Shown here: piece after piece, positions 22,001-31,024 of the stretch
Layout of the letters: each line of letters begins with the position of its first letter
Numbering within the stretch: the first letter of the stretch is position 1
Source: Phallusia fumigata
Taxonomy: Eukaryota; Chordata; Ascidiacea; Phlebobranchia; Ascidiidae
Reading direction: 5' to 3'
Length of the DNA: 32,581 nucleotides
Assembly: GCA_008931825.1 (NCBI GenBank)
Contig: QXVZ01030567.1
Location: 1 to 32,581 of the forward strand
Position numbers and translations under genes: made by a program
Notes under the pieces: generated by a model
Seen by the model: the letters and a program-made list of their open reading frames with translations, nothing else
Told to the model about the DNA's origin: nothing
Databases searched by the model: none

Positions 22001-23374
22001 CTTTGAAAAAAATCACTGTTTAGATGTTGGAAATAATGATTTCAACATCGCTTACCAAGGACGTTGTTATAAGATGTGACTTGGCATGTCAAGCTTCGTT
22101 AAAATAGTTTCTTAAAGTTTTATGACAAAATTTATTTGCTTTTTGGTGTTTGTTAATTCATTCCAAAATCGGGATTCGGTGTTCGGACCAAATCCAAAAG
22201 CATGGACAAAACGTTTTGGGTTTCGATAGCCCAAACTTAAGGGCCCCAAAGATATTGTTTTGGAAAAAATAGCGTACAGAAGTTTAGACATTGGATAGGG
22301 CAATATTTGTAAACACCACAGGCACAAAGTAAGGCATTTGGTGCAGCAGCAACACCATTCCCTAAAAACACATTACCCACATAAGTTTTTGGTAGGGGGG
22401 TTGGGTGAAAAAAGGCTGCGCTTTCGCTTACCTTAAATGCATGATAGGTACAGAACCATTCGTACACATCTCTGAACCAGCTTGCAAATTAGCAGAACCG
22501 ATGATCTAAAATTCAAGTCTTAGTTAATAAAAGATGAACGTCATTATTGTCGGAGATTGCCAACAAATATTTGAAGACGTTTTTCTCTGGTTTATTTAAT
22601 TTTAAACAAACTTCTAAGTTTAGCTGGTAAATAAAGGTCGAATGGCACCAATCGTTCGCAGTTTGTCGCACAAAGGTTATTATCACATGGAAGCGCATTC
22701 AGTTATTAAACATATTCTTTTTAAACAGTGAAAGACGAATTATCAAAAAAAATGTGGTAATAGGAAAAGTAGAAAAGTTTAGTAGTACAAAGTAGATTTA
22801 TTATGGTAGAGGAATGTATTTGGCTTACATTGTTAAAACCAAAGTTGTTCAGGTACGCCGTTGCTGCAAGAAAGCCAGGTGGAACATTTGAAATCGTTGC
22901 AGTGACAGTCCCAGGCGCTCCGTTAGCTTGCCTTGTGGGGGGGGAAACCGTAAATTTGACATCAATTGCTGTGAGAAAAACAGCTAATTAATATGGTGCA
23001 TGTGTGCATAAGTATTTACCGCCAAATTCCCATTTAAAATAAATTTTAAACATTTACTATCGTATTAAGCAAAAGTTATTGCTTTCTTGACATAATGTGC
23101 CTGACAAACATTTAATTTCGTAGTCTAGTCATACATGCGAAACAATAAAGTTCCTTATTTCTCCGGAATTTCTAACCCTGGGAAACGATGGCGTAAGACG
23201 GTACACTAGGACTGCCCAACAAACACCCGATTTCCGTGCCGTTCTGCGCATTTAGAACTTGAAATAAAACGCGTGTATAAAACACCACTTACCGTTAGAA
23301 AATATGTTTCCAGCCTTGAACGCCACCAATAATACACAATAACACTTTATAACTAAATGCACAGCAGGTCGCAT
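16047..23374 (-). CDS. Type I membrane protein with two CCP (sushi) modules, nine exons
   Basis: Minus-strand exons, joined by GT-AG introns with matching phase throughout, are 23374-23293, 22968-22829, 22505-22432, 20289-20156, 19969-19802, 17227-17156, 16665-16498, 16275-16168 and 16054-16047. They total 954 bases, about 317 residues plus stop. Order: signal peptide, unrecognised extracellular region, CCP1, Ser/Thr/Pro linker, CCP2, one membrane span, tail of a few residues. CCP modules are ~60-residue disulphide-bonded units of complement regulators, adhesion and recognition receptors, so a cell-surface recognition or adhesion role is likely but unproven. The nearly absent cytoplasmic tail suggests a partner for signalling, or none. 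The last exon is the weakest call (acceptor TATTCAAG). CCP-bearing polymorphic receptors are known in Ciona, but I cannot equate this gene with any of them. Confidence 0.85.
16168..16275 (-). other. Exon 8: transmembrane segment
   Basis: A phase 1-1 exon encodes a short polar stretch, then about 24 hydrophobic residues (starting IPIVVIGITIAAVLLL), then KSHH. This gives a single-pass type I topology. The donor GTAAGTTG leads to a last exon that adds only two residues before TAA at 16049-16047. Confidence 0.85.
16498..16665 (-). other. Exon 7: CCP module 2
   Basis: Same length (168 bp) and phase (1-1) as the CCP1 exon. Four cysteines (DC, FSC, AVC, QFC) and the Trp in ATW are kept. NSS and NLT are possible N-glycosylation sites. 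Confidence 0.9.
16679..17155. other. Intron 6 of the CCP gene
   Basis: AT-rich intron sequence between the linker and CCP2 exons. Nothing else was recognised. Confidence 0.6.
17156..17227 (-). other. Exon 6: Ser/Thr/Pro-rich linker
   Basis: A 72-bp phase 1-1 exon after TTTTGTAG reads DFSPSTVKPHTTRLPTNSPG, a composition typical of an O-glycosylated spacer between modules. The donor is GTGAGAAC. Confidence 0.75.
17915..19593. mobile_element. Non-autonomous hAT transposon, 1,679 bp
   Basis: The left terminus is CATGGGCGGATTTAG and the inverted right terminus is CAGGGGCGGATCTAG (13 of 15 identical). The element is flanked by perfect 8-bp target duplications GAGACAGC at 17907-17914 and 19594-19601. 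Eight-base duplications with CA-starting termini define the hAT superfamily. The left end also forms a G-run/C-run hairpin near 17926-17957. No transposase frame is visible inside. It lies in the intron between the CCP1 and linker exons. Confidence 0.9.
19802..19969 (-). other. Exon 5: CCP module 1
   Basis: A 168-bp phase 1-1 exon encodes one CCP module. Its four cysteines lie in DC, FLC, AVC and KFC, and the conserved Trp in ATW lies between the third and fourth. Potential N-glycosylation sites are NIT and NAT. It shares the pattern LPGVxQDVPxN...STHTFxCITP with CCP2, so the two arose by exon duplication. Confidence 0.9.
20156..20289 (-). other. Exon 4: continuation of the N-terminal region
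   Basis: After the strong acceptor TGTTTTGTTTGCAG the phase-2 frame reads CSFTEVNNVKPKIIKVVITE and ends IYNIKLHVT at a GTAATAAG donor. Phases in (2) and out (1) match exons 3 and 5 exactly, which supports the model despite the ~2.1-kb intron before it. Confidence 0.75.
20720..21519. mobile_element. Composite MITE with TAGGGTT termini
   Basis: Two related units, 20720-20965 and 20998-21519, each start near (TA)GGGTTNCCTC and end GGAACCCTA. Both contain TTTTTGCGGGCTTGTA and CTAAATTAGATGTTT blocks as well as several CCCGGGAAT words. The outer flanks TTGCCAGT (20712-20719) and GTGCCAAT (21520-21527) agree at six of eight bases, a possible old 8-bp target duplication. The element lies in intron 3 of the CCP gene. 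I see no coding capacity. Confidence 0.7.
21720..21822 (+). other. Exon-like stretch of unclear status within CCP gene intron 3
   Basis: The plus strand has ATGTCTAG followed by an open stretch and a GTACGTGG donor-like site at 21813. The minus strand also has an open, cysteine-rich frame (VPYCHPCGHLLDFAW). Neither is required by the phase of the CCP gene, whose exons 3 and 4 already match. It may be an alternative exon, another gene or chance. Confidence 0.2.
22432..22968 (-). other. Exons 2-3: N-terminal extracellular region
   Basis: Exon 2 (22968-22829, acceptor TTCTCACAG, donor GTAAGCC) reads AIDVKFTVSPPTRQANGAPG onward to YLNNFGFNN. Exon 3 (22505-22432, acceptor ATTTTAG, donor GTAAGCG) reads IIGSANLQAGSEMCTNGSVP. 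The composition suggests a beta-rich secreted domain with one cysteine in exon 3. I do not recognise the family. Confidence 0.75.
23293..23374 (-). other. Exon 1: signal peptide
   Basis: The frame opens MRPAVHLVIKCYCVLLVAFK: a basic residue followed by a hydrophobic core, as in secretory signal peptides. It ends in phase 1 at a GTAAGTGG donor at 23292. Confidence 0.8.
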
Positions 23375-23408
23375 GGTAATTGTATTTCTTGTTCTCCAAA
23401 CAAAACCT
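23375..23408 (-). promoter_or_regulatory. Short 5' UTR with splice acceptor (possible spliced-leader site)
   Basis: GTTTTGTTTTGCAG ends at 23407 on the minus strand, 32 bases before the start codon. It could be the 3' end of a 5'-UTR intron. In tunicates, where spliced-leader trans-splicing is common, it could equally be a trans-splice acceptor. No upstream donor was identified. Confidence 0.4.
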
Positions 23409-23453
23409 GCAAAACAAAACGTTTCGTGTTTTTATTCATCAGTCTATATAAAT

Positions 23454-23850
23454 CAGGGGTGTGCAAGCTTTATTACGGCAGGGCCGAATACAATCATCCG
23501 CATTGGACCGCGGGCCGCACCATTGTTTAACATAGGTATGTGTATATCCTTAAACTTAATTTTTGTTGAGTGATGTCAATCTACTTAAGAGCTGGATAAA
23601 CTTAATTTTCTCATTTAAAGTTTTTTTCTTTATTCAATTATTTTTAGATTTTTAATTCAGTTCTTAACTTTTTTAACAACTACAGAAAACAAACCTGTGA
23701 TTGTCAAACAAACCTGTGATTGTCAAACAAACCTGTGATTGTCAAACAATTTTTAAAATATTTCCAAAATAATTGTAAATTTAATGTGTTTTTTAAGTTA
23801 ATAAATTATGGCGCGATGGGCCACAATGTTCCGTCTGTAACTAAACGTCA
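23454..23850 (+). mobile_element. hAT-like transposon fragment, left terminus only
   Basis: It starts CAGGGGTGTGCAAGC and includes GGCAGGGCCGAATAC and GCGGGCCGCACC, a pattern common at hAT termini. A related GGGCCACAATG lies near 23818. No inverted CACACCCCTG end was found, so one end is lost or outside what I can define. It begins about 80 bp upstream of the CCP gene's start codon. Confidence 0.55.
23693..23749. repeat. Three exact 19-bp tandem repeats
   Basis: The unit ACCTGTGATTGTCAAACAA is repeated three times without change (23693, 23712, 23731), within the hAT-like fragment. Exactness suggests recent slippage. Confidence 0.95.
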
Positions 23851-25930
23851 TACGCGTTGACCCAGCAAGCACTCGACGCCATTTTACCACAAACACTTTT
23901 TCATTAATTGTGTTTTCACCAATCAGCGGTAAAAAACCTCCAAGGCCAAAGATTTTTGGTTAAAACAAAAAGAGTCGAAATCAAACTGACTGATTTTGTT
24001 TCACTGCTTCCAAACTTAGAACACAGACAGTGATGGTCAGTTTTGTTTTTGGCGTTTACTTTAAACGTTAATTTATTCATGTGTACTTTTTGGGCGCTGT
24101 AAACAAAATAATAAAAAAAACTCGTATCGTATGTACCGTTTTGAATTTAAACCCTGCAGTCTGGTTGGTTTTTAATATGTTACAAAAAATATTGTTTTAG
24201 CCATTGTTGATTTTTGACAGTCGATTGAGACAGTCCACACTACTAAGTCTTTGGCAGCATAAACACGAACAAAATTCGAGGCGAATCTAGTTTAAACAGT
24301 CATAGCCCGGCGAACATCAATTCCTTTTCCACCAACATCAAACGCATTTGTGCGATGTTATGCTACATGCTCCACAAACCAAGGTCCGGGAACCAAAACG
24401 ACTGTTCTTCAAAGGATACATGTCAGGCCAGGTTGGAAAGTTTGAAAAAGATTTTGTCGCAACTACGGCGTTTATGACGCATCTTGCAATGAGCACAAAC
24501 AACAACGTTGCTTAGACAAAATATAATTCTCGACAAGGTGAAATGGTCACAGAAGTGCGTACAAGACTTATACTTTTTTACATGGGATTTAAACCTGGAA
24601 AGACCCCGGGGACGAATTCCGCTTAGGTTTTTAAGTCTGTATATGGGCTCAACCTATAGTACTGCTGCGTAATGCTTGTTGAAAACTGACTGACAACCCC
24701 AACGACTAACATTAAACATCAAACTGCACCACTAAGCACACACAGACGATCGAATAATATTTAACAGCAAGTAACCGTGTGCGTGACAAAGGCGGGTTCT
24801 GCAACAAGTAGGGTAATTTATAATGTTAGTCAATCATTAGCTTTCGCCGTGCTGATTACGACGCACAAACGAATGTGTTTATGCTTCAAACAAGTAGAAC
24901 AATAAATCCTCAGGCATAGCCTTTTAATCATGTCTCATTTTCTCCCTATTTTTACAGTAATTTCCATTGACTAAGAAACTTAACTTCAACTTTGTACAAC
25001 CTAAATCTTTTAACATTTTTTGAGGTAATTGTGTAATTGGTGCTGGCGGTAACACTTAGCAAAAGGCAACTTTTCAAAGATCCTTATTTGCGTGTAAAAC
25101 GCGCGATATTTGTTTCTCTGTTCAAAAACATTAATATTGACGAAAATCTTAACGGGTTGTCAAACAACATAGTTGCAAAGCCGCTATAGCAACGTTTTAC
25201 TTCTAAAGCAAAAACACCGTTGTTTATTGTTTGCTAACGATAACGACGCACTCATATATAATCACAGTACGCCAGAGGCGTTATACCCAATCATATTCGT
25301 TCATAAAAACGCGGGCAAACCAGCAACTTGTGGCTCTTGCGTCGATGAAAAATAGAGAAGGTCACGTGGTCTAGCGATCAACCAACTGCTGAGGCTTGTA
25401 AAAACGTTTATATAATCTTTAAAAAACTTTGGTCATTAATAAAAATTTAAAACTATTTAGATACGTAATCCATGCATGTTAGTAAAGTAAATGGAAAAAC
25501 AAACCAAACTACTGTATGAAGGTGCAAACTCGGTTTTATTGAAAACATAATATTATTTCTTGCGCTGATTGTGCAAAGCAGTTCGCGTTACAGGGCACAA
25601 AAATCGAGCTATCACGCTATTTTCGTCTGACAAACACACTGAAGAGGTCACGTGACTACAGAGGGGCGTTTCGTGTGCGAACGTGACGTAATTCTGTCTC
25701 GGCGTCAAAGTATAATTAACGCATGGCGGTGGGGAAGCGAGTGCAACTTCTTTCAATCCAACAGGCTTGTTTAAGCCACAAGGCATCATAAACACAAGGA
25801 CTGAATATCCACAATTTCCAGCCCAGCCCTTAAACCATTCACCACTTTTACGTGCGCACATGCTGATGAGTACAATTTCACAATTTCGGCGCTTAACAAA
25901 TATATTGCAGGCTTCCCAGCAGTTACTGTA
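23851..25930. other. Non-coding stretch, no gene recognised
   Basis: No domain-bearing frame or bounded element was seen. The word CGTTTTACTTCTaAAGC and its surroundings at 25193-25232 recur at 27312-27351. A 126-codon minus-strand frame (25933-25553) has no recognised domain. Confidence 0.5.
25193..25232. repeat. 40-bp direct repeat, copy 1
   Basis: It matches 27312-27351 with one difference. The flanks share only scattered words, so this is probably a fragment of a longer, decayed repeat. Confidence 0.75.
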
Positions 25931-26570
25931 CACATGTTATTTCCCACGTTGCCTCATATGCTTGTAGACTTCGGTTTACAATCGCTCTCTGTGTCTCGAT
26001 ATCGTTTGTTGTCAATGCGAGTTTAAAATCGACATTGGTTCTTGATTTTGATTTTCAAATTTGTGCAAAATTAAACCACACAGTAAGGAAAAGATCTGGA
26101 AGCCAATCAATTACCCGCGGCCCCGCGATCGTTTCAACACAACGACAGTCGGTCAATATTTATTCTGGACCCAAAAAGAAAATTCGTCTGCTGTTTTAAA
26201 CGAGGACACGACTGACACACTCAAATACGATTCACATCATTGGGACCGTTATTCCATATCATGGCAACGCTGAAAGTAATTCTGCCACAGACAGTTGTTT
26301 CGAGCCTGAATCTTCGAGAAAGAGAAGCTTATATTTTAAAAAATGCTGTCATTAAAATGATCAAAAACGTATAATCACGTCATATGTAGTAAAATACTCG
26401 TCACCCGACATGCTCTCAACAGTCACACAAGAAATGAAGAAAAACCCAAATTATGGTTAAGTTTTTTTCTTGTGTTTGTGGCGTTGCAGCTTTTCTATTG
26501 TGATGTCACAGCGGCAAAACCTTATCACAGCGCAGTGTTGCACCTAAGATTTACTTAGCGGACGAATAAT
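25931..26570. repeat. Dispersed repeat, long copy A
   Basis: 25931-26169 matches 29088-29327 at high identity. 26535-26570 matches the sequence that follows directly in the other copy. The ~365 bp between them (26170-26534) is absent from copy B, so one is a deletion form of the other, or A carries an insertion. Confidence 0.8.
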
Positions 26571-27760
26571 GTAAGTAAAAATCTTTTAAGCATTCTGATT
26601 TGCAGTGACATCCACATCGAGTCTTGTTTGCACAAACCCTTAAGTTTAATGTGATTTATCGTCATGCTGTCATCTTTGTTCGCACGCAACGCGTTTGTTA
26701 AGTTTCAAGCGGCAAGATTATTTTTACCCGCATACACAATGCCTAACGCGTTTGGTTGTTTGATAAAGCAAACACATGGAATTGGTTAGCATCAATTGAT
26801 GTGTCGGGAAAAAACGATGGACCACAAAAAAAATAAAATGCAAACAATGTGAAAAAGTCGCAAAAAGTTATACACGTGACTTGTTGCCTGTACACAATTT
26901 ACAGCCAATGTCAGTTCGTTGTCTGTTTTGCCACTTGGCAGAAATCTAACAGACAGGCCTAAGCCTCCACAAAGCCGAAAGCGGCAAACACATAGATAGG
27001 GACAAATCACAAAACTCAGCACTCTCAAGCGCTGCCAGAAACAGATGCGCGACCCAATAACCTTGCCGATATCCCCAGTCAATATTTGTACAAATAGCGG
27101 TCCGTATACTTGACACGTAGACAGTTGGTGGCAGCAAGTCGCTTTAGTTGATTGTGTTTCAATAGGAAATTAGCATACAAGATTGCTGGTGTAACCCGAT
27201 GTCAACTGCAGATAACCTTCTGATGCAAACAAATCCAAATACGTTTGTTAAAATTGCAAAATCGCAAATTTGCTGTCAGTTGTAAAGATGCGTGTTTGGG
27301 TTTTAAATGCTCGTTTTACTTCTCAAGCAAAAACACCGTTGTTTATTGTTTTGACGTAAGTAAGAATACAAGCATCAACATCTGGCAATGGTTGTTGTTG
27401 CCACGAGACTGTCATGTGCAAACAAAATTATACCAGGAAGAAAAGACGCGTCGTTAATGGCTAGCATGGCATCAAAATGTACCAAATATATGTTGCCAAA
27501 ATGTCTATTTTTGCAAATAGTTTGCAGCAGGGGTCCGGAAAAATTTGTTGCTTAAATTTTCCTTTTTAAGCAACTAAGAGGTTAGACGGATAAACCCAGT
27601 CGTTGTTTCACTTGTTTGTTTAACCAGTTCCATTGGATATTGGATATGGTTTTGTATCATTTTAACAAATTACAAAAACATAAAGAATAGAATCTAAAAC
27701 GAGTAAATATGTAGTATCGGGGCAATGAAGCCGTTTCCGTGTTACGCCGAAAGTTAATGC
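26571..27760. other. Non-coding stretch with a possible hAT-type terminus
   Basis: CAGGGGTCCGGAAAAATTTG at 27528-27547 resembles a hAT end, but no partner was found. Otherwise nothing is supported; the short frames here overlap one another. Confidence 0.4.
27312..27351. repeat. 40-bp direct repeat, copy 2
   Basis: Second copy of 25193-25232, about 2.1 kb downstream in the same orientation, followed by a GTAAGTAAG word. Confidence 0.75.
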
Positions 27761-28090
27761 TTAACTCGCCCTGTCGACGTGACTTTTCGCTGTGTACAAG
27801 GTAAATTATATGGGTACTTATCCAACATCTGGCGCTATTTACTCGAAACTCCTTTTTCCTTTCCAAATTTACAGTTTCTAGAAGTGCTGTGGCGGATATA
27901 TATGACATTACTTGTTTGTGCACACGAAACCCTTGCTTATGTTTGTGACGCAATCACAAATATTCGAGGGCCTGAGGGTTTGAGCTGAGAATATTATGAT
28001 CGCAGTATGATATATTTATCATACACATTGTCGATCAACATTAACATTTTTCACTTCAAATATCACCTAGACCAGTGGTTGTCAACCGCG

Positions 28091-28892
28091 CAGAAGAGGA
28101 TGCACCATTTATTCGCATAGTCTGCGTAAAAATGTGCGCATTTTGTGTACATTACTTTGGAAATGTGTACGGGCACATTGTTTCAAATTTGTGTAAGAGC
28201 GTGACGAGTGTGAATTTTAAGTGATTATTACCACGTGTTCCCCCAATAACAAAATGATGATTTTGGGCTGATTGAAAACGGCATGCTTTTGTACAATAAG
28301 GTATGGCAGTCACCAATGTACAGTTTGATCACAGCTTAAAAAATAGAGGTTTAATGAAATACCGCAAGGGACTTTATTGAAATATTAACTTGTGTTATTG
28401 CCTCTGAACTGAGATTTTACTCGTTTTTAACGGTATGTTTTTGACGTTCATAATTTTAATCGCATTAACTGAACAAAGTATTGACCATCTTTAACAATCC
28501 CTGCAAGTTTAACGGAGAACAAACGCCTTTTGGGGTGATAAAGTTGAAAGGAGGTACATTTACGATTAATATCGTTGTAAACAACATTTTAATATTATCA
28601 CCTGGTCACCCTATAATTAGCCCAAAATATAAAAGTTGTAAAAATATTCAGTAGATGTTTGTTTGCAGGAGCATGCAAGACGCTTTTTAGTCTAGAAGCT
28701 GTTGGTCACACACCTAGGTACACAATGCGCACATGTTTCCATCTGCACATTTTGCTCACATTGTGCACCTACACAGTGCGCACATTTTTCCATCTGCACA
28801 TTTCGCGCATATTGTGCTGATTTTCCGCGCGCACATTTTTCCTCCTGCACATTTCGCGCACAATGTTCGAAAAAAGTTCGCATCCCCGTCTC
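28091..28892. mobile_element. 802-bp non-autonomous DNA transposon inserted in the left arm
   Basis: It is flanked by perfect 8-bp duplications CAACCGCG at 28083-28090 and 28893-28900. Removing it restores the sequence seen uninterrupted in the right arm. Termini CAGAAGAGGATGC and GAGACGGGGATGC (inverted) agree at 10 of 13 bases. AAATGTGCGC-type words recur near both ends in opposite orientation, like subterminal transposase-binding repeats. Confidence 0.9.
28727..28879. repeat. Three 51-bp tandem repeats
   Basis: Units beginning GCGCACAT start at 28727, 28778 and 28829. Because 51 is a multiple of three, frames stay open on both strands (e.g. QCAHVSICTF, QCAHFSICTF), which explains the overlapping ORFs without needing a gene. 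Confidence 0.85.
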
Positions 28893-29087
28893 CAACCGCG
28901 GCTCCCAGAGCCATTAAGGGTCTTAACTACTCTTCTTGAGACTCTCACAATACTGTAAAAATCATGTTTAGGGCTATAGAATCGCATGTGCCAATACGGA
29001 CAAAATATCGGGAAAACTTTGTTTGTACGAAGTTTACTGTTTCAATAAAAATGTGCTCTTCAGCATGATCTTATCGATTAGCTGTTG

Positions 29088-29365
29088 CACATGTTATTTC
29101 CATCGTTGCCTCATATGCCTGTAAACTTTGCATCACAATCGCTCTCTATGACTCGATATCGTTTGTTGTCAATGCGAGTTTAAAATTGACGTTGGTTCTT
29201 GATTTTGATTTCCAAATTTGTGCAAAGTTAAACTACACAGTAAGGTAAAGATCTAGAAGCCAGGCAATCACCCGGAGCCCCAGCGATCGTTTCAACACAA
29301 CGACAGTCGGTCAGTATTTATTCTGGAGTGTTGCACTTAAGATTTATAATTGCTTAGGGAGGAAG
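29088..29365. repeat. Dispersed repeat, short copy B inside a hAT element
   Basis: It matches copy A in two parts that are contiguous here (junction at 29327/29328). It lies between the two hAT-type termini at 28073 and 29404. Confidence 0.8.
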
Positions 29366-29568
29366 CAAAGGGAAGAATGCACCAAAAAAGGTTGGGAACC
29401 ACTGTTCTAACCAATTCGGCTTCACATACATAAGTTATCAAGTTGGGAGCACTAAAAAGCTGTTTTCTTCTTACTTATACACTTTGCAACAAAGCTCAAT
29501 GCTTTTAAAACCATGACCTCACATGCGGTAACAATTGAAACAAACTATTACCATTGTACGTAACGGTG

Positions 29569-30087
29569 ATAACAGCTAATCGATAAAATCATGCTGAAGA
29601 GCACATTTTTAATGGAGAACAGTAAATTTGTTACTAATAAAAATTTCCCGACATTTTGTCCGTATTGGCACAGTTATAATCTATAGCCCTAAACATGATT
29701 TTTGCAATGTTGTGGGAGCCACAAAGAAGCGTAGTTAAGACCCGCAATGGCTCTGGGAGCCGCGGTTGAGAACCACTGGTCTAGGTGATATTTGAAGTGA
29801 AAAATGTTAATGTTGATCGACAATGTGTATGATAAATATATCATACTGTCATAATAATAATCTCAGCTCAAACCTATTGGCCTCGAATATTTGTGATTGC
29901 GCCACAAACATAAACAAATGTTTCGTGAGCACAAACGAGCAACGTCATATATGTCCGCCACGACACTTCTATAAACTGCACATTTGGTAAAGGAAAAGGG
30001 GTTTCGAGTAAATAGCGCCAAATGTTTGATAAGTACCCGTATGGTTGTACACAGCGAAAAGTCGCGTCGACAGGGCGGGAGAGTTAA
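29569..30087. repeat. Inverted duplication, right arm (intact)
   Basis: Continuous inverted copy of the left arm. It includes the hAT terminus ending at 29778 and about 309 bp of flank beyond it, ending GGGCGGGAGAGTTAA; the left arm lacks four bases of this stretch. The bases beside the two termini are inverted copies (ACCTAGAC and GTCTAGGT), so this is a duplicated segment and not a simple pair of transposon ends. Confidence 0.9.
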
Positions 30088-31024
30088 AAAAAAGACGTTG
30101 TATTAATGTGGGAAAAGTTAAATAGGGGTCAAATGTGCCTTTAAATCGTGGTGTTATTTTAATATCAACCACAAAGTAGTTTTTTCTGCAAACAAACGAA
30201 ATTACCCAAAAAGTATTTGTATTGTGGCACGAACAACGTTTGCGCTTTTGCCGTATGAAAACCGTCTCAAATGGACGTTTAAATTTTCGCGCTTACTTTC
30301 AACTCGTTAACCACGGTTAGATAACGTGGAGGTGCACGAAAAAAACGCCCGTGATTTTGTCTGATGTGTATGTGTGTCATATCCAATATTATTTCTTGCT
30401 GTTCTCGTTGTAAATAATAGTCACATTGCTTTCTTTAGAAGAAGAGGGGATGTGATAGATATATACTGCCTTTAGTGGTCATGTTGCCTATACCCACAAT
30501 GCCTTAGTCTATGGGCGTGTTCTAATTATGCCTCACGTGTTGATTGCTGACAATTTGTAACCTGCTGTTATTCATAATCACTTCTTCGTAACACAAGTCT
30601 CATACGTTCCACTAACTCAAAGTTAAACACCCACGAGCCCAGACGTTACAAAATCGCAAGACAATTTAGTTGTTTGCAGACGCTCTAGTATTGGTTTGTA
30701 TTTTTGCTACAAATATTTAAAACTGTAAATTGTTCACCCCAAAGTATGAGGTATTATATAATGTTACGGACAAATTCACAATCTTTAAATATGATTTCTA
30801 TGCTTCCTTTCCCAAGTGCAACCATGCGTTAAGTTAATTTCCAAATGCGTTGGTCTTTGTAAGTTTTGGGTCAATCCTTTCCTCTATATGTGTCATGTGA
30901 CAAAAACGCCAAATCTTGATCTAAAATTGCAGTTTTTATGTTTTAGTGTAGTAATCTGTTGGAATCGTCTAAGTCTAATTGTTTGTATGTTATGTTAGCA
31001 TGTTGAAACTGTTGGGGGGTTCCA
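30088..31024. other. Non-coding stretch, nothing recognised
   Basis: No ORF with a domain, no RNA gene and no bounded repeat was seen between the end of the inverted duplication and the inverted repeat at 31025. Confidence 0.5.

Larger units (their letters stand above)
27761..29086. repeat. Inverted duplication, left arm (interrupted)
   Basis: 27761-28090 plus 28901-29086 is the reverse complement of 29569-30087, running through a hAT terminus without a break in homology. Around 28011-28080 the arms are practically identical. The 802-bp element at 28091-28892 interrupts this arm only. Confidence 0.9.
28073..29404. mobile_element. hAT-type element with CAGTGGTT termini, hosting another insertion
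   Basis: The left terminus is CAGTGGTTGTCAACC at 28073 and the inverted right terminus is CAGTGGTTCCCAACC ending at 29404, both typical of hAT. The adjacent eight bases (ACCTAGAC and TTCTAACC) do not match, so the pairing is tentative. The element includes dispersed-repeat copy B and the later 802-bp insertion. No transposase is visible. Confidence 0.6.

Noticed and set aside
22056-22093. Possible small exon (SLTCQVTSYNNVL) between exons 3 and 4 of the CCP gene
   Set aside because: It would change phase from 2 to 1 and break the direct match between exons 3 and 4, and its acceptor is poor.
23693-23749. Three identical 19-bp units considered as a CRISPR-like array
   Set aside because: No spacers between the units, eukaryotic context; simple tandem repeat.
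25553-25933. 126-codon minus-strand frame, the longest in the right half apart from repeats
   Set aside because: No recognised domain, no signal peptide or supporting exons, and its upstream end adjoins a dispersed repeat; probably chance.
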